This document shows, one piece after another, positions 50,520-58,239 of a stretch of 58,897 bases of DNA; positions within the stretch are counted from its first letter, which is position 1, and each line of letters starts with the position of its first letter. The notes under the pieces were generated by a model. The model ran no database searches. It had not been told where the DNA came from and saw only the letters and a program-made list of their open reading frames with translations. Location: contig JBEIHF010000011.1 in NCBI GenBank assembly GCA_040381535.1, positions 1 through 58,897 on the forward strand, read 5' to 3'. Made by a program: the position numbers and the translations under genes. The stretch comes from Micavibrio_A sp040381535 (GTDB taxonomy: Bacteria; Pseudomonadota; Alphaproteobacteria; Micavibrionales; Micavibrionaceae).

Positions 50520-51137
50520 ATGAGCGATAAACGCCCAAATTCTAAACATAAGATCGACCGCCGCCTGAACTGCAACCTTTGGGGCCGCCCGAAATCTCCT
50601 TATAACACCCGCCAAACGGGTCCCGGTATGCACGGCGCCCGCCGCCCGAAACCGACCGATTACGGCGTTCAGCTGATGGCAAAACAAAAGTTGAAAGGCT
50701 ATTACGCCAACATCGGCGAGAAGAAATTCCACCGTTACTATGAAGAAGCCGTCCGCCTGAAAGGCGACACGGGCGAAAACCTGATTGGCCTGCTCGAGCG
50801 CCGTCTGGATGCCGTTTGCTACCGCGCTAAATTCATCCCGACCGTATTCGCCGCCCGCCAATTGGTTTCCCATGGTCACGTGACCGTAAACGGCAAGAAA
50901 GTAACGATCGGTTCGTACCAAGTTCGCGAAGGCGACAAGATCGAACTTACCGAAAAAGGCCGCCAAATGGCTGTGGTTATCACGGCTCTGGAATCCCCCG
51001 AGCGCGATGTTCCGGAATACATCGAGGTTGATGCCAAAGCCGGTAAAGCCACGTTCCTGCGCACGCCGAAACTGGAAGATGTTCCGTTCCCCGTGCAAAT
51101 GGAACCGCACCTTGTGGTCGAATTCTACTCCCGTTAA
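50520..51137 (+). CDS. rpsD: 30S ribosomal protein S4
   Basis: A 205-residue primary 16S rRNA-binding protein. It has the S4 N-terminal domain (KHKIDRRLNCNLWGRPKSP) and the S4 RNA-binding domain (LERRLDAVCYRAKFIPTVFA, ARQLVSHGHVTVNGKKV). It ends with the typical VEFYSR. The N-terminal Cys zinc motif of some S4 proteins is absent. It is expressed alone from its own promoter and ends in a strong terminator, as usual in alphaproteobacteria where rpsD lies outside the main ribosomal operons. Confidence 0.98.
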   Translation: MSDKRPNSKHKIDRRLNCNLWGRPKSPYNTRQTGPGMHGARRPKPTDYGVQLMAKQKLKGYYANIGEKKFHRYYEEAVRLKGDTGENLIGLLERRLDAVCYRAKFIPTVFAARQLVSHGHVTVNGKKVTIGSYQVREGDKIELTEKGRQMAVVITALESPERDVPEYIEVDAKAGKATFLRTPKLEDVPFPVQMEPHLVVEFYSR

Positions 51138-51156
51138 TTGGTAAGGGAATCCTTTC

Positions 51157-51183
51157 AAAAAGCCGCCTTCCGGGCGGCTTTTT
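51157..51183 (+). terminator. Rho-independent terminator of rpsD
   Basis: AAAAGCCGCC-TTCC-GGGCGGCTTTTT, an A-flanked GC stem with a T-run, 20 nt after the stop. Confidence 0.93.
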
Positions 51184-51219
51184 CATGGCCAAAACTATTA
51201 GTTCGAATTTTATCTATTC

Positions 51220-51234
51220 TTAAAAGCCCCTTAA
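51220..51234 (+). promoter_or_regulatory. CtrA-type binding site TTAA-N7-TTAA
   Basis: TTAA-AAGCCCC-TTAA, a perfect CtrA consensus ending 37 nt before the ATG of the small membrane protein. A -10 (TATAGT, 51244-51249) follows 9 nt later, so the site takes the -35 position as in CtrA-activated promoters. Confidence 0.65.
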
Positions 51235-51270
51235 TTAGCCTCCTATAGTCTGGGGGCTAGGGGATATTAC

Positions 51271-51531
51271 ATGGACAATATTTTTCAATTTTACGGTATG
51301 GATTGGGGCGCTTTATTCTTCGGTTTGATCGGTTGCAACCTAATCACGCAACAACAACGCGAAGGATTTTTGTTCAGCGCCATTAGTTGTGTCTGTGGTT
51401 TTGCCGCTGCCTATCTGTCCAACCAATACGGTTTCATTATTTACAACACCATTGTTTTTTTTATGATGTTGCGCGGTTACAACCGCTTTGCACCCCAGCA
51501 GACGCGGATTGTCGCGCTCGGTGCCAAATAA
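51271..51531 (+). CDS. Small membrane protein
   Basis: An 86-residue protein of unknown family with two to three hydrophobic helices (about 11-27, 33-50 and 53-67) and a short basic cytoplasmic tail. AGGGG precedes the ATG. It has its own CtrA-type promoter and a terminator, so it is a monocistronic unit likely tied to the cell cycle or motility programme (inference). Confidence 0.78.
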   Translation: MDNIFQFYGMDWGALFFGLIGCNLITQQQREGFLFSAISCVCGFAAAYLSNQYGFIIYNTIVFFMMLRGYNRFAPQQTRIVALGAK

Positions 51532-51563
51532 AGTTTCATACGTCTAAAGTTTCATTCCAAACT

Positions 51564-51594
51564 TGGCCGCCCTTAAAAAGGCGGCCACTTTTTA
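51564..51594. terminator. Bidirectional terminator
   Basis: TGGCCGCC-N8-GGCGGCCA with A-rich loop and CTTTTTA after it. It serves the small membrane protein gene and the convergent gene at 51592. Confidence 0.85.
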
Positions 51595-52194
51595 CGCGCG
51601 GCGGAATATTTTGCGTTCAGTCATGTGCATCAACGCATCCGCCAGAGTCTTCATGGCCATAAAAAACAATATCCCGCCCGAACTCAGCATGACGCCTGAA
51701 ACTATAATGATGTGCATGGGGATGACGCGGATATAGGGGTAGAATAACAAAAAGCCGAGATTGGGTTTCTTGTCACGGAAATCGTTTAGTTTGTTATGGC
51801 GGTAGGAATAGACATGTGCGGCAACAAAGCCTGTAATAGCGAGCGCTAGAGACATGCTGATATTGGGCGCCAAAAGGTCAATCGGCGCATCGGTAGCCAG
51901 AAAAGCGGCATAACCCAGATGGAAAAACCCGTAATGAATGACTAAGAAGCCCGTCATTTCCTTTTTGGCCTGAACCGTTTCCGCCACGGGATCGCCGCCC
52001 GATATCAGGCCCGTGGTACTGAAGTCACCGAGCGAGGCCATACGGTAGGCGTTGATGATACCTATCAGCACGCTTTGCGCCCAGTAAGTCCAAAGTATTT
52101 CGGACGCCGACCAGTTTTCCGTGACGGCCATACATATGGCAAAGACGCTGCCCGCGATAACACCCCAAAGAGATGGATCGCGAAAGGCTTTCAT
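51592..52194 (-). CDS. DUF6498-like membrane protein
   Basis: A 200-residue inner-membrane protein with about five to six helices. The segment ILWTYWAQSVLIGIINAYRM near residues 33-52 is reminiscent of the DUF6498 family, whose function is unknown. The start overlaps the trmJ stop (ATGA), so it is the last gene of the gltX - secreted protein - trmJ - DUF6498 operon, all with 1-4 nt overlaps. Confidence 0.78.
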   Translation of the reverse strand: MKAFRDPSLWGVIAGSVFAICMAVTENWSASEILWTYWAQSVLIGIINAYRMASLGDFSTTGLISGGDPVAETVQAKKEMTGFLVIHYGFFHLGYAAFLATDAPIDLLAPNISMSLALAITGFVAAHVYSYRHNKLNDFRDKKPNLGFLLFYPYIRVIPMHIIIVSGVMLSSGGILFFMAMKTLADALMHMTERKIFRRA

Positions 52195-52940
52195 GACTTA
52201 TTCTTTTTACCTGTCAGGGCGGTGATCAGCCCGTGGAAGGTGGCGACTTCCTGAGAGGTCATTTCCGCGCGGCCCAGCATGTTTTTCACATTGCGCATAA
52301 CCGTGGGCTGTAATTCCTGCGTGCGGAAGAAATGTCCCGCGCGCAGTTCTTCTTCAAGTCGTCTATAAAGATTGTCGAGTTCGGCATGCGCCGCAGGCAG
52401 GTCGTCACTTTCGTCCTTGCCGATTTCGGTGGTGGCTGTGCGGGGTAATCCTTTGACAGCGCCGAGTTGATACCATTCATACGCGCACAGCAAAACGCCT
52501 TGGCCGAGATTGAGCGAGGAGAAATCGGGGTTCACGGGAATGGTAATGATGGCGTGGCTAAGCGCGACGTCTTCATTGTCCAGCCCCGCGCGCTCTGCGC
52601 CGAACAGATAGGCGCATTTTTGCCCCGATACTTCGCGGTTGCGGCAATCTGCTGCCGCTTCTTTCGCGGTCAGGACGGGTTTTACCATGTCGCGGATTCG
52701 CGCGGTGGTAGCATAGGTGTAATGGCAATCGGCCAATGCTTCCGCCGTGTTGTTGTAAACCTTCACGGGCGGCATTTTATCGAACGCGCCCGAAGACATG
52801 ATATTGGCTTTTTCATTCGGCCATCCGTCGCGGGGATTGACGATGCGCAGTTCGTCTATCCCGCAATTGAACATCGCGCGCGCGGCGGCGCCGATATTTT
52901 CACCCATCTGCGGATTCATGAGAACGATAACGGGCTTCAT
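52191..52940 (-). CDS. trmJ: tRNA (cytidine/uridine-2'-O-)-methyltransferase TrmJ
   Basis: A 249-residue SpoU-family (SPOUT) methyltransferase that 2'-O-methylates position 32 of several tRNAs. It has motif 1 LMNPQMGENIGAAARAMFNC, motif 2 YLFGAERAGLDNEDV and motif 3 IPVNPDFSSLNLGQGVLLCAYEW, in the expected order, followed by a C-terminal helical extension. It overlaps both neighbours by 4 nt. Confidence 0.95.
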   Translation of the reverse strand: MKPVIVLMNPQMGENIGAAARAMFNCGIDELRIVNPRDGWPNEKANIMSSGAFDKMPPVKVYNNTAEALADCHYTYATTARIRDMVKPVLTAKEAAADCRNREVSGQKCAYLFGAERAGLDNEDVALSHAIITIPVNPDFSSLNLGQGVLLCAYEWYQLGAVKGLPRTATTEIGKDESDDLPAAHAELDNLYRRLEEELRAGHFFRTQELQPTVMRNVKNMLGRAEMTSQEVATFHGLITALTGKKNKS

Positions 52941-53338
52941 TTTTTCTTGGCAGCGCTGTCGATGACAAAGGAAGGATGTTCTTCCACCATATATCCGCCT
53001 ATTTCTTCGGAAGGAGAGGCGAGAATATTGTAAGTGAGGCCTACTTTGGGTTCGACACTGCAGGGACCGAAGGTGAGCGCGATTTTTTTTGGGACTTCGA
53101 GGCCGTAATTTTCAATGACTTCCGCCTCGGCCACCACTTCATCGTGGGGTAATGACTTCAGATCAAATTTTTTCGATCCGTCCAACGCCTTCACCGACAA
53201 CAGCTTTACATGGAAACCGTAATAGCCTTTGGGAACGATCTGGATTTTTTCCTTCGTTGCATTTTCCGGCGCGATGATACAGGCAAAGGCCTGAACGGGT
53301 GCGGCGATCAACAGCAAGGCAAGGAAAAGCGCTTTCAT
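52937..53338 (-). CDS. Small exported protein, unknown function
   Basis: A 133-residue protein with a signal peptide (MKALFLALLLIAAPVQAFA, cleavage before Cys20). The mature part is mixed beta with a Cys pair (Cys20 and a later Cys in FGPCSVEP), probably a disulfide, and a basic C-terminus. The ATG at 53338 shares one base with the gltX stop (TGATG); a GTG at 53341 is an alternative. The stop overlaps the trmJ start by 4 nt. No family is recognised. Confidence 0.75.
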   Translation of the reverse strand: MKALFLALLLIAAPVQAFACIIAPENATKEKIQIVPKGYYGFHVKLLSVKALDGSKKFDLKSLPHDEVVAEAEVIENYGLEVPKKIALTFGPCSVEPKVGLTYNILASPSEEIGGYMVEEHPSFVIDSAAKKK

Positions 53339-54699
53339 CACGCGGCCTTTTTGGAAAGCAGGCGGTCTTTGACTTTTTCAGGGCCAAGCAGGGGAAGCAG
53401 AACGGGCAATTCAGGGCCGTGTTCCATACCGGTCAGGGCAATACGGATCGGCAGGAACAATTCTTTGCCCTTCTTGCCAGTTTTTTCTTTCACCGCGTTG
53501 ATCCATGTGTTGAAAGTAGTTTCGTTCCACGGCGCAGGCGGCAGAACATCCGCCGCGGCCTGCGTAAAATCCGTATCGGCAACGGTTGCAGTGACGGGGT
53601 TGTGCGTGACATTCCACCAATCTTGAATATCCGCGAGTTTTGCTATGTTCGGGCGTACCGCATTCCAAAAAGATTCATCGAGCTTGTCGAGCCCCATGGC
53701 TTGCAAGCGGCCCGCCACTTGCGCGTAAGGTGTATGGTGCAGGATTTTGGCATTCAGTCGGTATAATTCATCAACATCGAATTTCGGCGTGTTGCGCGAG
53801 AATTTTTTGAGGTCGAAACCTTGAATTAGGGGATCAAGTGATGCGAACGGCTCGATTGGATCGGATGAGCCCAAGCGTCCCATCAGGGATACCAGAGCCA
53901 TCGGTTCTAGACCTTCAGCTTCCTTTACGCCTTTGACGGACAAAGAGCCCAGACGTTTTGAAAGCTTGCCGCCTTCGGAATCGGAGATTAGGGGTAGATG
54001 CGCGAATTGCGGCATGTAGTTTTTGCCTTCAACATTGCTAATCGCTTCGAACATCTGGATATGGCAGGCGGTGTTGGAAACATGGTCTTCGCCGCGCACT
54101 ATATGGGTGATGTCGGTGTCGTAATCGTCTATGACGGAGCACATGTGATAAAGCGGGCTGCCGTCTTCGCGGATAACCACGGGGTCGGACATTTCGCGTT
54201 CCTTGAACAAAACTTCGCCGCGCACAAGATCGTCCCATTTCGTGACTCCATCGTTCAGGAGGAAACGCCAGTGTGGCTTGCGGCCTTGCTTGGTAAATTC
54301 CGCTTTTTCGGCATCGGTGAGTCTGAGTGCAGCGCGATCATAGATTGGGGGAACACCGCGCGATAATTGCGTCTTGCGTTTCAGGCCAAGTTCTTCCGCC
54401 GATTCGTAACAGGCGTAAATGCGCCCGTCGGCTTTGAGCTTTTCGATGACGACATTGTAACGTTCGTTCCGGTTTTTTTGATTGAACGTGCGATCCCATG
54501 TCAGGCCCATCCATGTCAGACCGTCTTTGATCGCATCTTCATATTCTTGTTTCGAACGCTCGACATCCGTGTCGTCGATGCGGAGCAAAAAGTTGCCCTT
54601 GTTCGCGCGGCAGAACAACCACGTGACGATGGCTGTACGGGCATTGCCGACATGCAAAAAGCCGGTGGGGGAAGGGGCGAAACGGACAGCAACGGACAT
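53338..54699 (-). CDS. gltX: Glutamyl-tRNA synthetase
   Basis: A 453-residue class I synthetase that charges tRNA-Glu, and in amidating bacteria also tRNA-Gln. The HIGH motif is HVGN at residues 16-19 (PSPTGFLHVGNARTAI) and the KMSKS loop is KLSKRLGS near residue 245. The RGEDHVSNT and DDYDTDITHI segments are typical. Alphaproteobacteria often carry two gltX genes; which copy this is cannot be told here. It is the first gene of an overlapping four-gene operon running leftward. Confidence 0.97.
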   Translation of the reverse strand: MSVAVRFAPSPTGFLHVGNARTAIVTWLFCRANKGNFLLRIDDTDVERSKQEYEDAIKDGLTWMGLTWDRTFNQKNRNERYNVVIEKLKADGRIYACYESAEELGLKRKTQLSRGVPPIYDRAALRLTDAEKAEFTKQGRKPHWRFLLNDGVTKWDDLVRGEVLFKEREMSDPVVIREDGSPLYHMCSVIDDYDTDITHIVRGEDHVSNTACHIQMFEAISNVEGKNYMPQFAHLPLISDSEGGKLSKRLGSLSVKGVKEAEGLEPMALVSLMGRLGSSDPIEPFASLDPLIQGFDLKKFSRNTPKFDVDELYRLNAKILHHTPYAQVAGRLQAMGLDKLDESFWNAVRPNIAKLADIQDWWNVTHNPVTATVADTDFTQAAADVLPPAPWNETTFNTWINAVKEKTGKKGKELFLPIRIALTGMEHGPELPVLLPLLGPEKVKDRLLSKKAA

Positions 54700-54771
54700 T
54701 ATGGGCCTTTCATGAAAGAGGATTTCAAATAGCGGTTTTTATTTAACTTTTCAATGTTTTCACACCTTTTA

Positions 54772-54800
54772 TTGACATAATCATAACTACATGCTTAATA
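54772..54800 (+). promoter_or_regulatory. Predicted promoter of the ClpS-like gene
   Basis: TTGACA, 17 nt, TTAATA in the divergent spacer between gltX and the ClpS-like gene, 22 nt before the ATG. Confidence 0.5.
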
Positions 54801-54822
54801 AGCTTCGGTAAAGAGTGTAATT

Positions 54823-55146
54823 ATGCCGGTTAAAGAATTAGAGCGTGAAAAAGACGTCGTGGTGGCTCCGAAAGAGAAGGTCGAGCCGCCGGGAAAATAT
54901 CAGGCCGTCTTAAGACAGGATCAGAAATTTATATGCGCATGCAATATCGAGCTTTTGAGTAGCGTGTTCAATTTATCCACCCAAGATGCGCGTGACCATA
55001 TTATACACGCCATGGTAATGGGACAATCTACGGTTCTTGTTGGAACCAAAGACCTGATCGAAACGAAAGTCGAAAAGGCAACCAGCGAAGCAGCGCAAGG
55101 ATGCCCCGCTTTGGTCAGTGTTCATTTTACCTGCGAGCCCCTGTAA
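54823..55146 (+). CDS. Divergent ClpS-like protein lacking N-degron residues
   Basis: A 107-residue protein with the ClpS fold pattern: disordered N-tail, YQAVLRQDQKF (26-36), helix with LLSSVFNLSTQDARDH, and the well-conserved end KDLIETKVEKA, then PALVSVHF. ClpS delivers N-degron substrates to ClpAP. Aligned with E. coli ClpS, the substrate-binding Asn34, Asp36 and His66 are replaced by Gln32, Gln34 and Met64; only Asp35 remains (Asp33). It should not bind N-degrons in the known way. It may be an adaptor with other clients or a ClpA regulator (inference). Monocistronic, divergent from gltX. Confidence 0.68.
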   Translation: MPVKELEREKDVVVAPKEKVEPPGKYQAVLRQDQKFICACNIELLSSVFNLSTQDARDHIIHAMVMGQSTVLVGTKDLIETKVEKATSEAAQGCPALVSVHFTCEPL

Positions 55147-55157
55147 TTTTTGAGCAA

Positions 55158-56738
55158 TTATTTTTGCTCGATATTGTAGCGGTGCCAGTTGGTGATGGGA
55201 TAACGGCGGTCGCGGCCAAAGGCGCGGGACGTGATCTTTGGGCCAGGGGCCGATTGACGCCGTTTGTATTCAGCCAGATCGAGCAGTTTAAAAACCCTTT
55301 TCACCGTGGCGGCATCGAAGTCTTCCTTAACAAGCTCTGCTACGCCCAGATCGCGTTCGATAAATCCTTCCAAAATAGCGTCCAGAATATCGTAAGGTGG
55401 CAAGGTATCCTGATCCGTCTGGTTGAGGCGCAATTCCGCCGTGGGGACTTTCGTGATAATGCGTTCGGGAATGACGTTTGAAAGCTTGTTGCGGTATTTA
55501 GAAAGCTCGTACACTTTGGTTTTGTAAACATCTTTCAAAACATTGTATCCGCCGCACATATCGCCGTACAGTGTGGCATAACCTACCGCCATTTCGGATT
55601 TATTGCCGGTCGTAAGCACCATCGCGTCTGTTTGGTTAGACAGCGACATCAAGATCAAACCGCGCGCACGGGATTGCATGTTTTCATGCGCGGTTCCTGA
55701 AAGATTTTTGATGGTGAATTCAAAAGCCTTCATCGCGGGTTCGATAGAAATAGTTTCATAAGAGCATCCGAGCAATTCACAGCAGGCTTCCGCATCCTCA
55801 AAACTTTCTTGGGACGTGAAGGGCGACGGCATCATCACGCAACGAACGTTTTCTTTTCCAAGGGCATCGACGGCGATAGCGGCGGAGAGCGCTGAATCTA
55901 TTCCACCCGACATGCCGAGGATCACGCCCCTGAAACAGTTTTTGGAAATATAGTCCTTCAAGGATAATTTCAGAACGTCATAAATTTCTTCATCCGGAGT
56001 GGGCTGACGGACGATTTCGCGGATAGGTCCGACATAAATTTCGCAATGCGGAGCTTGGAAAATCTTTTTGCCTGAGGCGTCAAACGCCATGGAGCTACCA
56101 TCATAAACAAGATCATCCTGCCCGCCGATCTGGTTCACATAGATGAGGGACAATCCATTCTCTACAACGCGCGCTGCGATCATATCATCGCGCATTTTGT
56201 GTTTTTTGGTGGAATAGGGGCTGCCGTTGGGGGACAGGAAGATTTCCGCGCCTTGCTTTTTCAAATGCTCGCAGGCGGGCGGAAACCAGATGTCTTCACA
56301 GATCACGATGCCGAGCTTGTGGCCTCTAAACGTAACAGGTTCAGGAAGCGGACCGCTTTCGAAAATGCGTTTTTCATCGAACACGCCATAATTGGGCAGA
56401 TTGTTTTTGAAAACGCGGCCTTCGATCTTGCCGTTATGCACCAAAAACGCAGCATTGTAATTCTTCCCGTTCTCGTGCCACGGCGTGGTGAGAATATAGG
56501 CGGGGCCGGTTTTGGTTTCGGCGATGAGTTCCTGCGTCGCCTTCATACATTCCTGCACAAAGGAAGGCTTCAAAATCAAATCTTCGGGCGGATAGGCGCA
56601 GACGACCAGTTCGGGGAATACGACGATGTCTGCATCTTTAGATGCCGCAAGTGCCGCACGGACCAAACCGATATTGTGGGCTATATTCCCGACGATCGGG
56701 TTGATCTGGGCGATGGCAATGTCCAGCCCGGCAATCAT
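55158..56738 (-). CDS. nadE: Glutamine-dependent NAD+ synthetase
   Basis: Converts deamido-NAD to NAD using glutamine, the last step of NAD synthesis. The 526-residue length fits the two-domain form. The N-terminal nitrilase-type glutaminase has the triad region Glu (FPELVVCAYPPED), Lys (FKNNLPNYGVFDEKR) and Cys (GIVICEDIWFPP). The C-terminal synthetase has the PP-loop GMSGGIDSALSAAIA near residue 275, then TTGNKSEMAVGY and the LKDVYKTKVYELS segment. The ATG overlaps the stop of the upstream DAHP synthase gene by 4 nt. Confidence 0.96.
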   Translation of the reverse strand: MIAGLDIAIAQINPIVGNIAHNIGLVRAALAASKDADIVVFPELVVCAYPPEDLILKPSFVQECMKATQELIAETKTGPAYILTTPWHENGKNYNAAFLVHNGKIEGRVFKNNLPNYGVFDEKRIFESGPLPEPVTFRGHKLGIVICEDIWFPPACEHLKKQGAEIFLSPNGSPYSTKKHKMRDDMIAARVVENGLSLIYVNQIGGQDDLVYDGSSMAFDASGKKIFQAPHCEIYVGPIREIVRQPTPDEEIYDVLKLSLKDYISKNCFRGVILGMSGGIDSALSAAIAVDALGKENVRCVMMPSPFTSQESFEDAEACCELLGCSYETISIEPAMKAFEFTIKNLSGTAHENMQSRARGLILMSLSNQTDAMVLTTGNKSEMAVGYATLYGDMCGGYNVLKDVYKTKVYELSKYRNKLSNVIPERIITKVPTAELRLNQTDQDTLPPYDILDAILEGFIERDLGVAELVKEDFDAATVKRVFKLLDLAEYKRRQSAPGPKITSRAFGRDRRYPITNWHRYNIEQK

Positions 56739-58117
56739 CCCTTGCGCGCCGCTTTCAATTCATCCGCCACAAGGAACGCGAGCTCCATGGCTTGGTTTGC
56801 GTTCAAACGTGGATCGCACGCGGTGTGATAGCGTGAAGACAAATCTTCTTCGGTCACGAGATACGCGCCGCCGACACATTCGGTGACGTTCTGACCTGTC
56901 ATCTCGAAATGAACCCCGCCGGCATGCGTGCCTTGTTCATTATGAACGGCAAAGAAGTCGCGCACTTCGGAAAGGATGTTGTCGAATTTGCGGGTTTTGT
57001 AACCCGTCGAGGAAACATGTGTATTGCCGTGCATAGGGTCGCAAATCCATGCCACGTTGCGGCCTTCTTTTTTCACTGCCTTGACGAGCGAGGCGAGTTT
57101 TTCTTTTACCTGGCCAGCGCCCATGCGTGCGATGAGCGACAAACGGCCCGGTTCATTATCGGGGTTCATCACATCGATGGAACGAATAAGCGTATCGGCG
57201 TCCAAAGTGGGCGGACATTTCAACCCGATCGGATTTTTGATGCCGCGCACGAATTCCATTTGCGCGCCGTCCGTCTGGTTGGTGCGTGCGCCGATCCACA
57301 AGAAGTGCGCGGACGTGTCATACCAGTCACCGGAGGTTGAATCCACGCGGGTCAAAGCCTGTTCATAAGGCAACAAGAGCGCTTCGTGACAGGTATAGAA
57401 ATCCGTCTCGCGCATGGTGGGAACATTTTCGCCCGATACGCCGCAGGCCTTCATGAAGGCGAGGGCACGATCGATATCACCCGCCATTTTCTCGTAACGT
57501 TCTCCAAGTGGTGAATCTTTTACAAAATCTAGGCTCCAGTTGTGGATCTTGGCGAGGTCCGCATAACCGCCCTGCGCGAAGGCGCGCAACAGGTTGAGCG
57601 TTGCCGCCGATTGATTGTAGGAACGCACCATACGTTCGGGGTCGGGGATGCGCGCCTCTTCCGTGAAGTCTAATCCGTTGATTATATCGCCGCGATAGCT
57701 CGGCAGCGTCACACCGTTTTTGGTTTCTTTGTCATCCGAACGAGGCTTGGCGAATTGTCCCGCCACGCGCCCCATTTTTACAATCGGCACCGTGCCGCCA
57801 TAGGTCATGATGATGGCCATTTGCAGGAGCACGCGGAACGTATCGCGGATTTTGTTCGCTCCGAATTCCGCAAAGCTCTCAGCGCAATCGCCGCCTTGCA
57901 GAACGAACGCGTTTCCTGCCGAAACTTCCGCCAATTGTGCCTTCAAACGGCGCGCTTCGCCTGCGAAAACGAGGGGCGGCATGGCCGACAGCGTTTTTTC
58001 CGCGGCTTCAAGCTTTGCCAAATCCGGATAATCGGGCAGTTGCTTGGCGGGTTTGTCACGCCATGTTCTCGGCTCCCATTGTTGGTTATTTTTCGGAGCT
58101 ACTGAAATTTTTGTCAT
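56735..58117 (-). CDS. aroG: DAHP synthase, class II
   Basis: A 460-residue class II (plant-type) 3-deoxy-D-arabino-heptulosonate-7-phosphate synthase, the first step of the shikimate pathway. It has WEPRTWRDKPAKQLPDYPD at the start, FVLQGGDCAESFAEF (metal-binding Cys), KMGRVAGQFAKPRS, WIGARTNQTDGAQMEF and the C-terminal CDPMHGNTH and HFEMTGQNVTECVGGA segments. The stop overlaps the nadE start, so NAD and aromatic synthesis genes are cotranscribed here. Confidence 0.96.
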   Translation of the reverse strand: MTKISVAPKNNQQWEPRTWRDKPAKQLPDYPDLAKLEAAEKTLSAMPPLVFAGEARRLKAQLAEVSAGNAFVLQGGDCAESFAEFGANKIRDTFRVLLQMAIIMTYGGTVPIVKMGRVAGQFAKPRSDDKETKNGVTLPSYRGDIINGLDFTEEARIPDPERMVRSYNQSAATLNLLRAFAQGGYADLAKIHNWSLDFVKDSPLGERYEKMAGDIDRALAFMKACGVSGENVPTMRETDFYTCHEALLLPYEQALTRVDSTSGDWYDTSAHFLWIGARTNQTDGAQMEFVRGIKNPIGLKCPPTLDADTLIRSIDVMNPDNEPGRLSLIARMGAGQVKEKLASLVKAVKKEGRNVAWICDPMHGNTHVSSTGYKTRKFDNILSEVRDFFAVHNEQGTHAGGVHFEMTGQNVTECVGGAYLVTEEDLSSRYHTACDPRLNANQAMELAFLVADELKAARKG

Positions 58118-58239
58118 TTTATAAGTCCGCCTGAAAAAGTCCGTAAGTGTAATTTTACAAAGAATTAAAGTCGCTTAGTTGTAAGGCAAGCGAGGGGAAA
58201 ACCGCAAGCTTTCTATGATAATTTCAATATTATGAAATA

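Noticed and set aside
58223..58238. A shared operator: ATTTCA-N6-TGAAAT here resembles the palindrome at 17594
   Set aside because: Arms are shorter, the spacer differs and AT-rich palindromes of this size are expected by chance.
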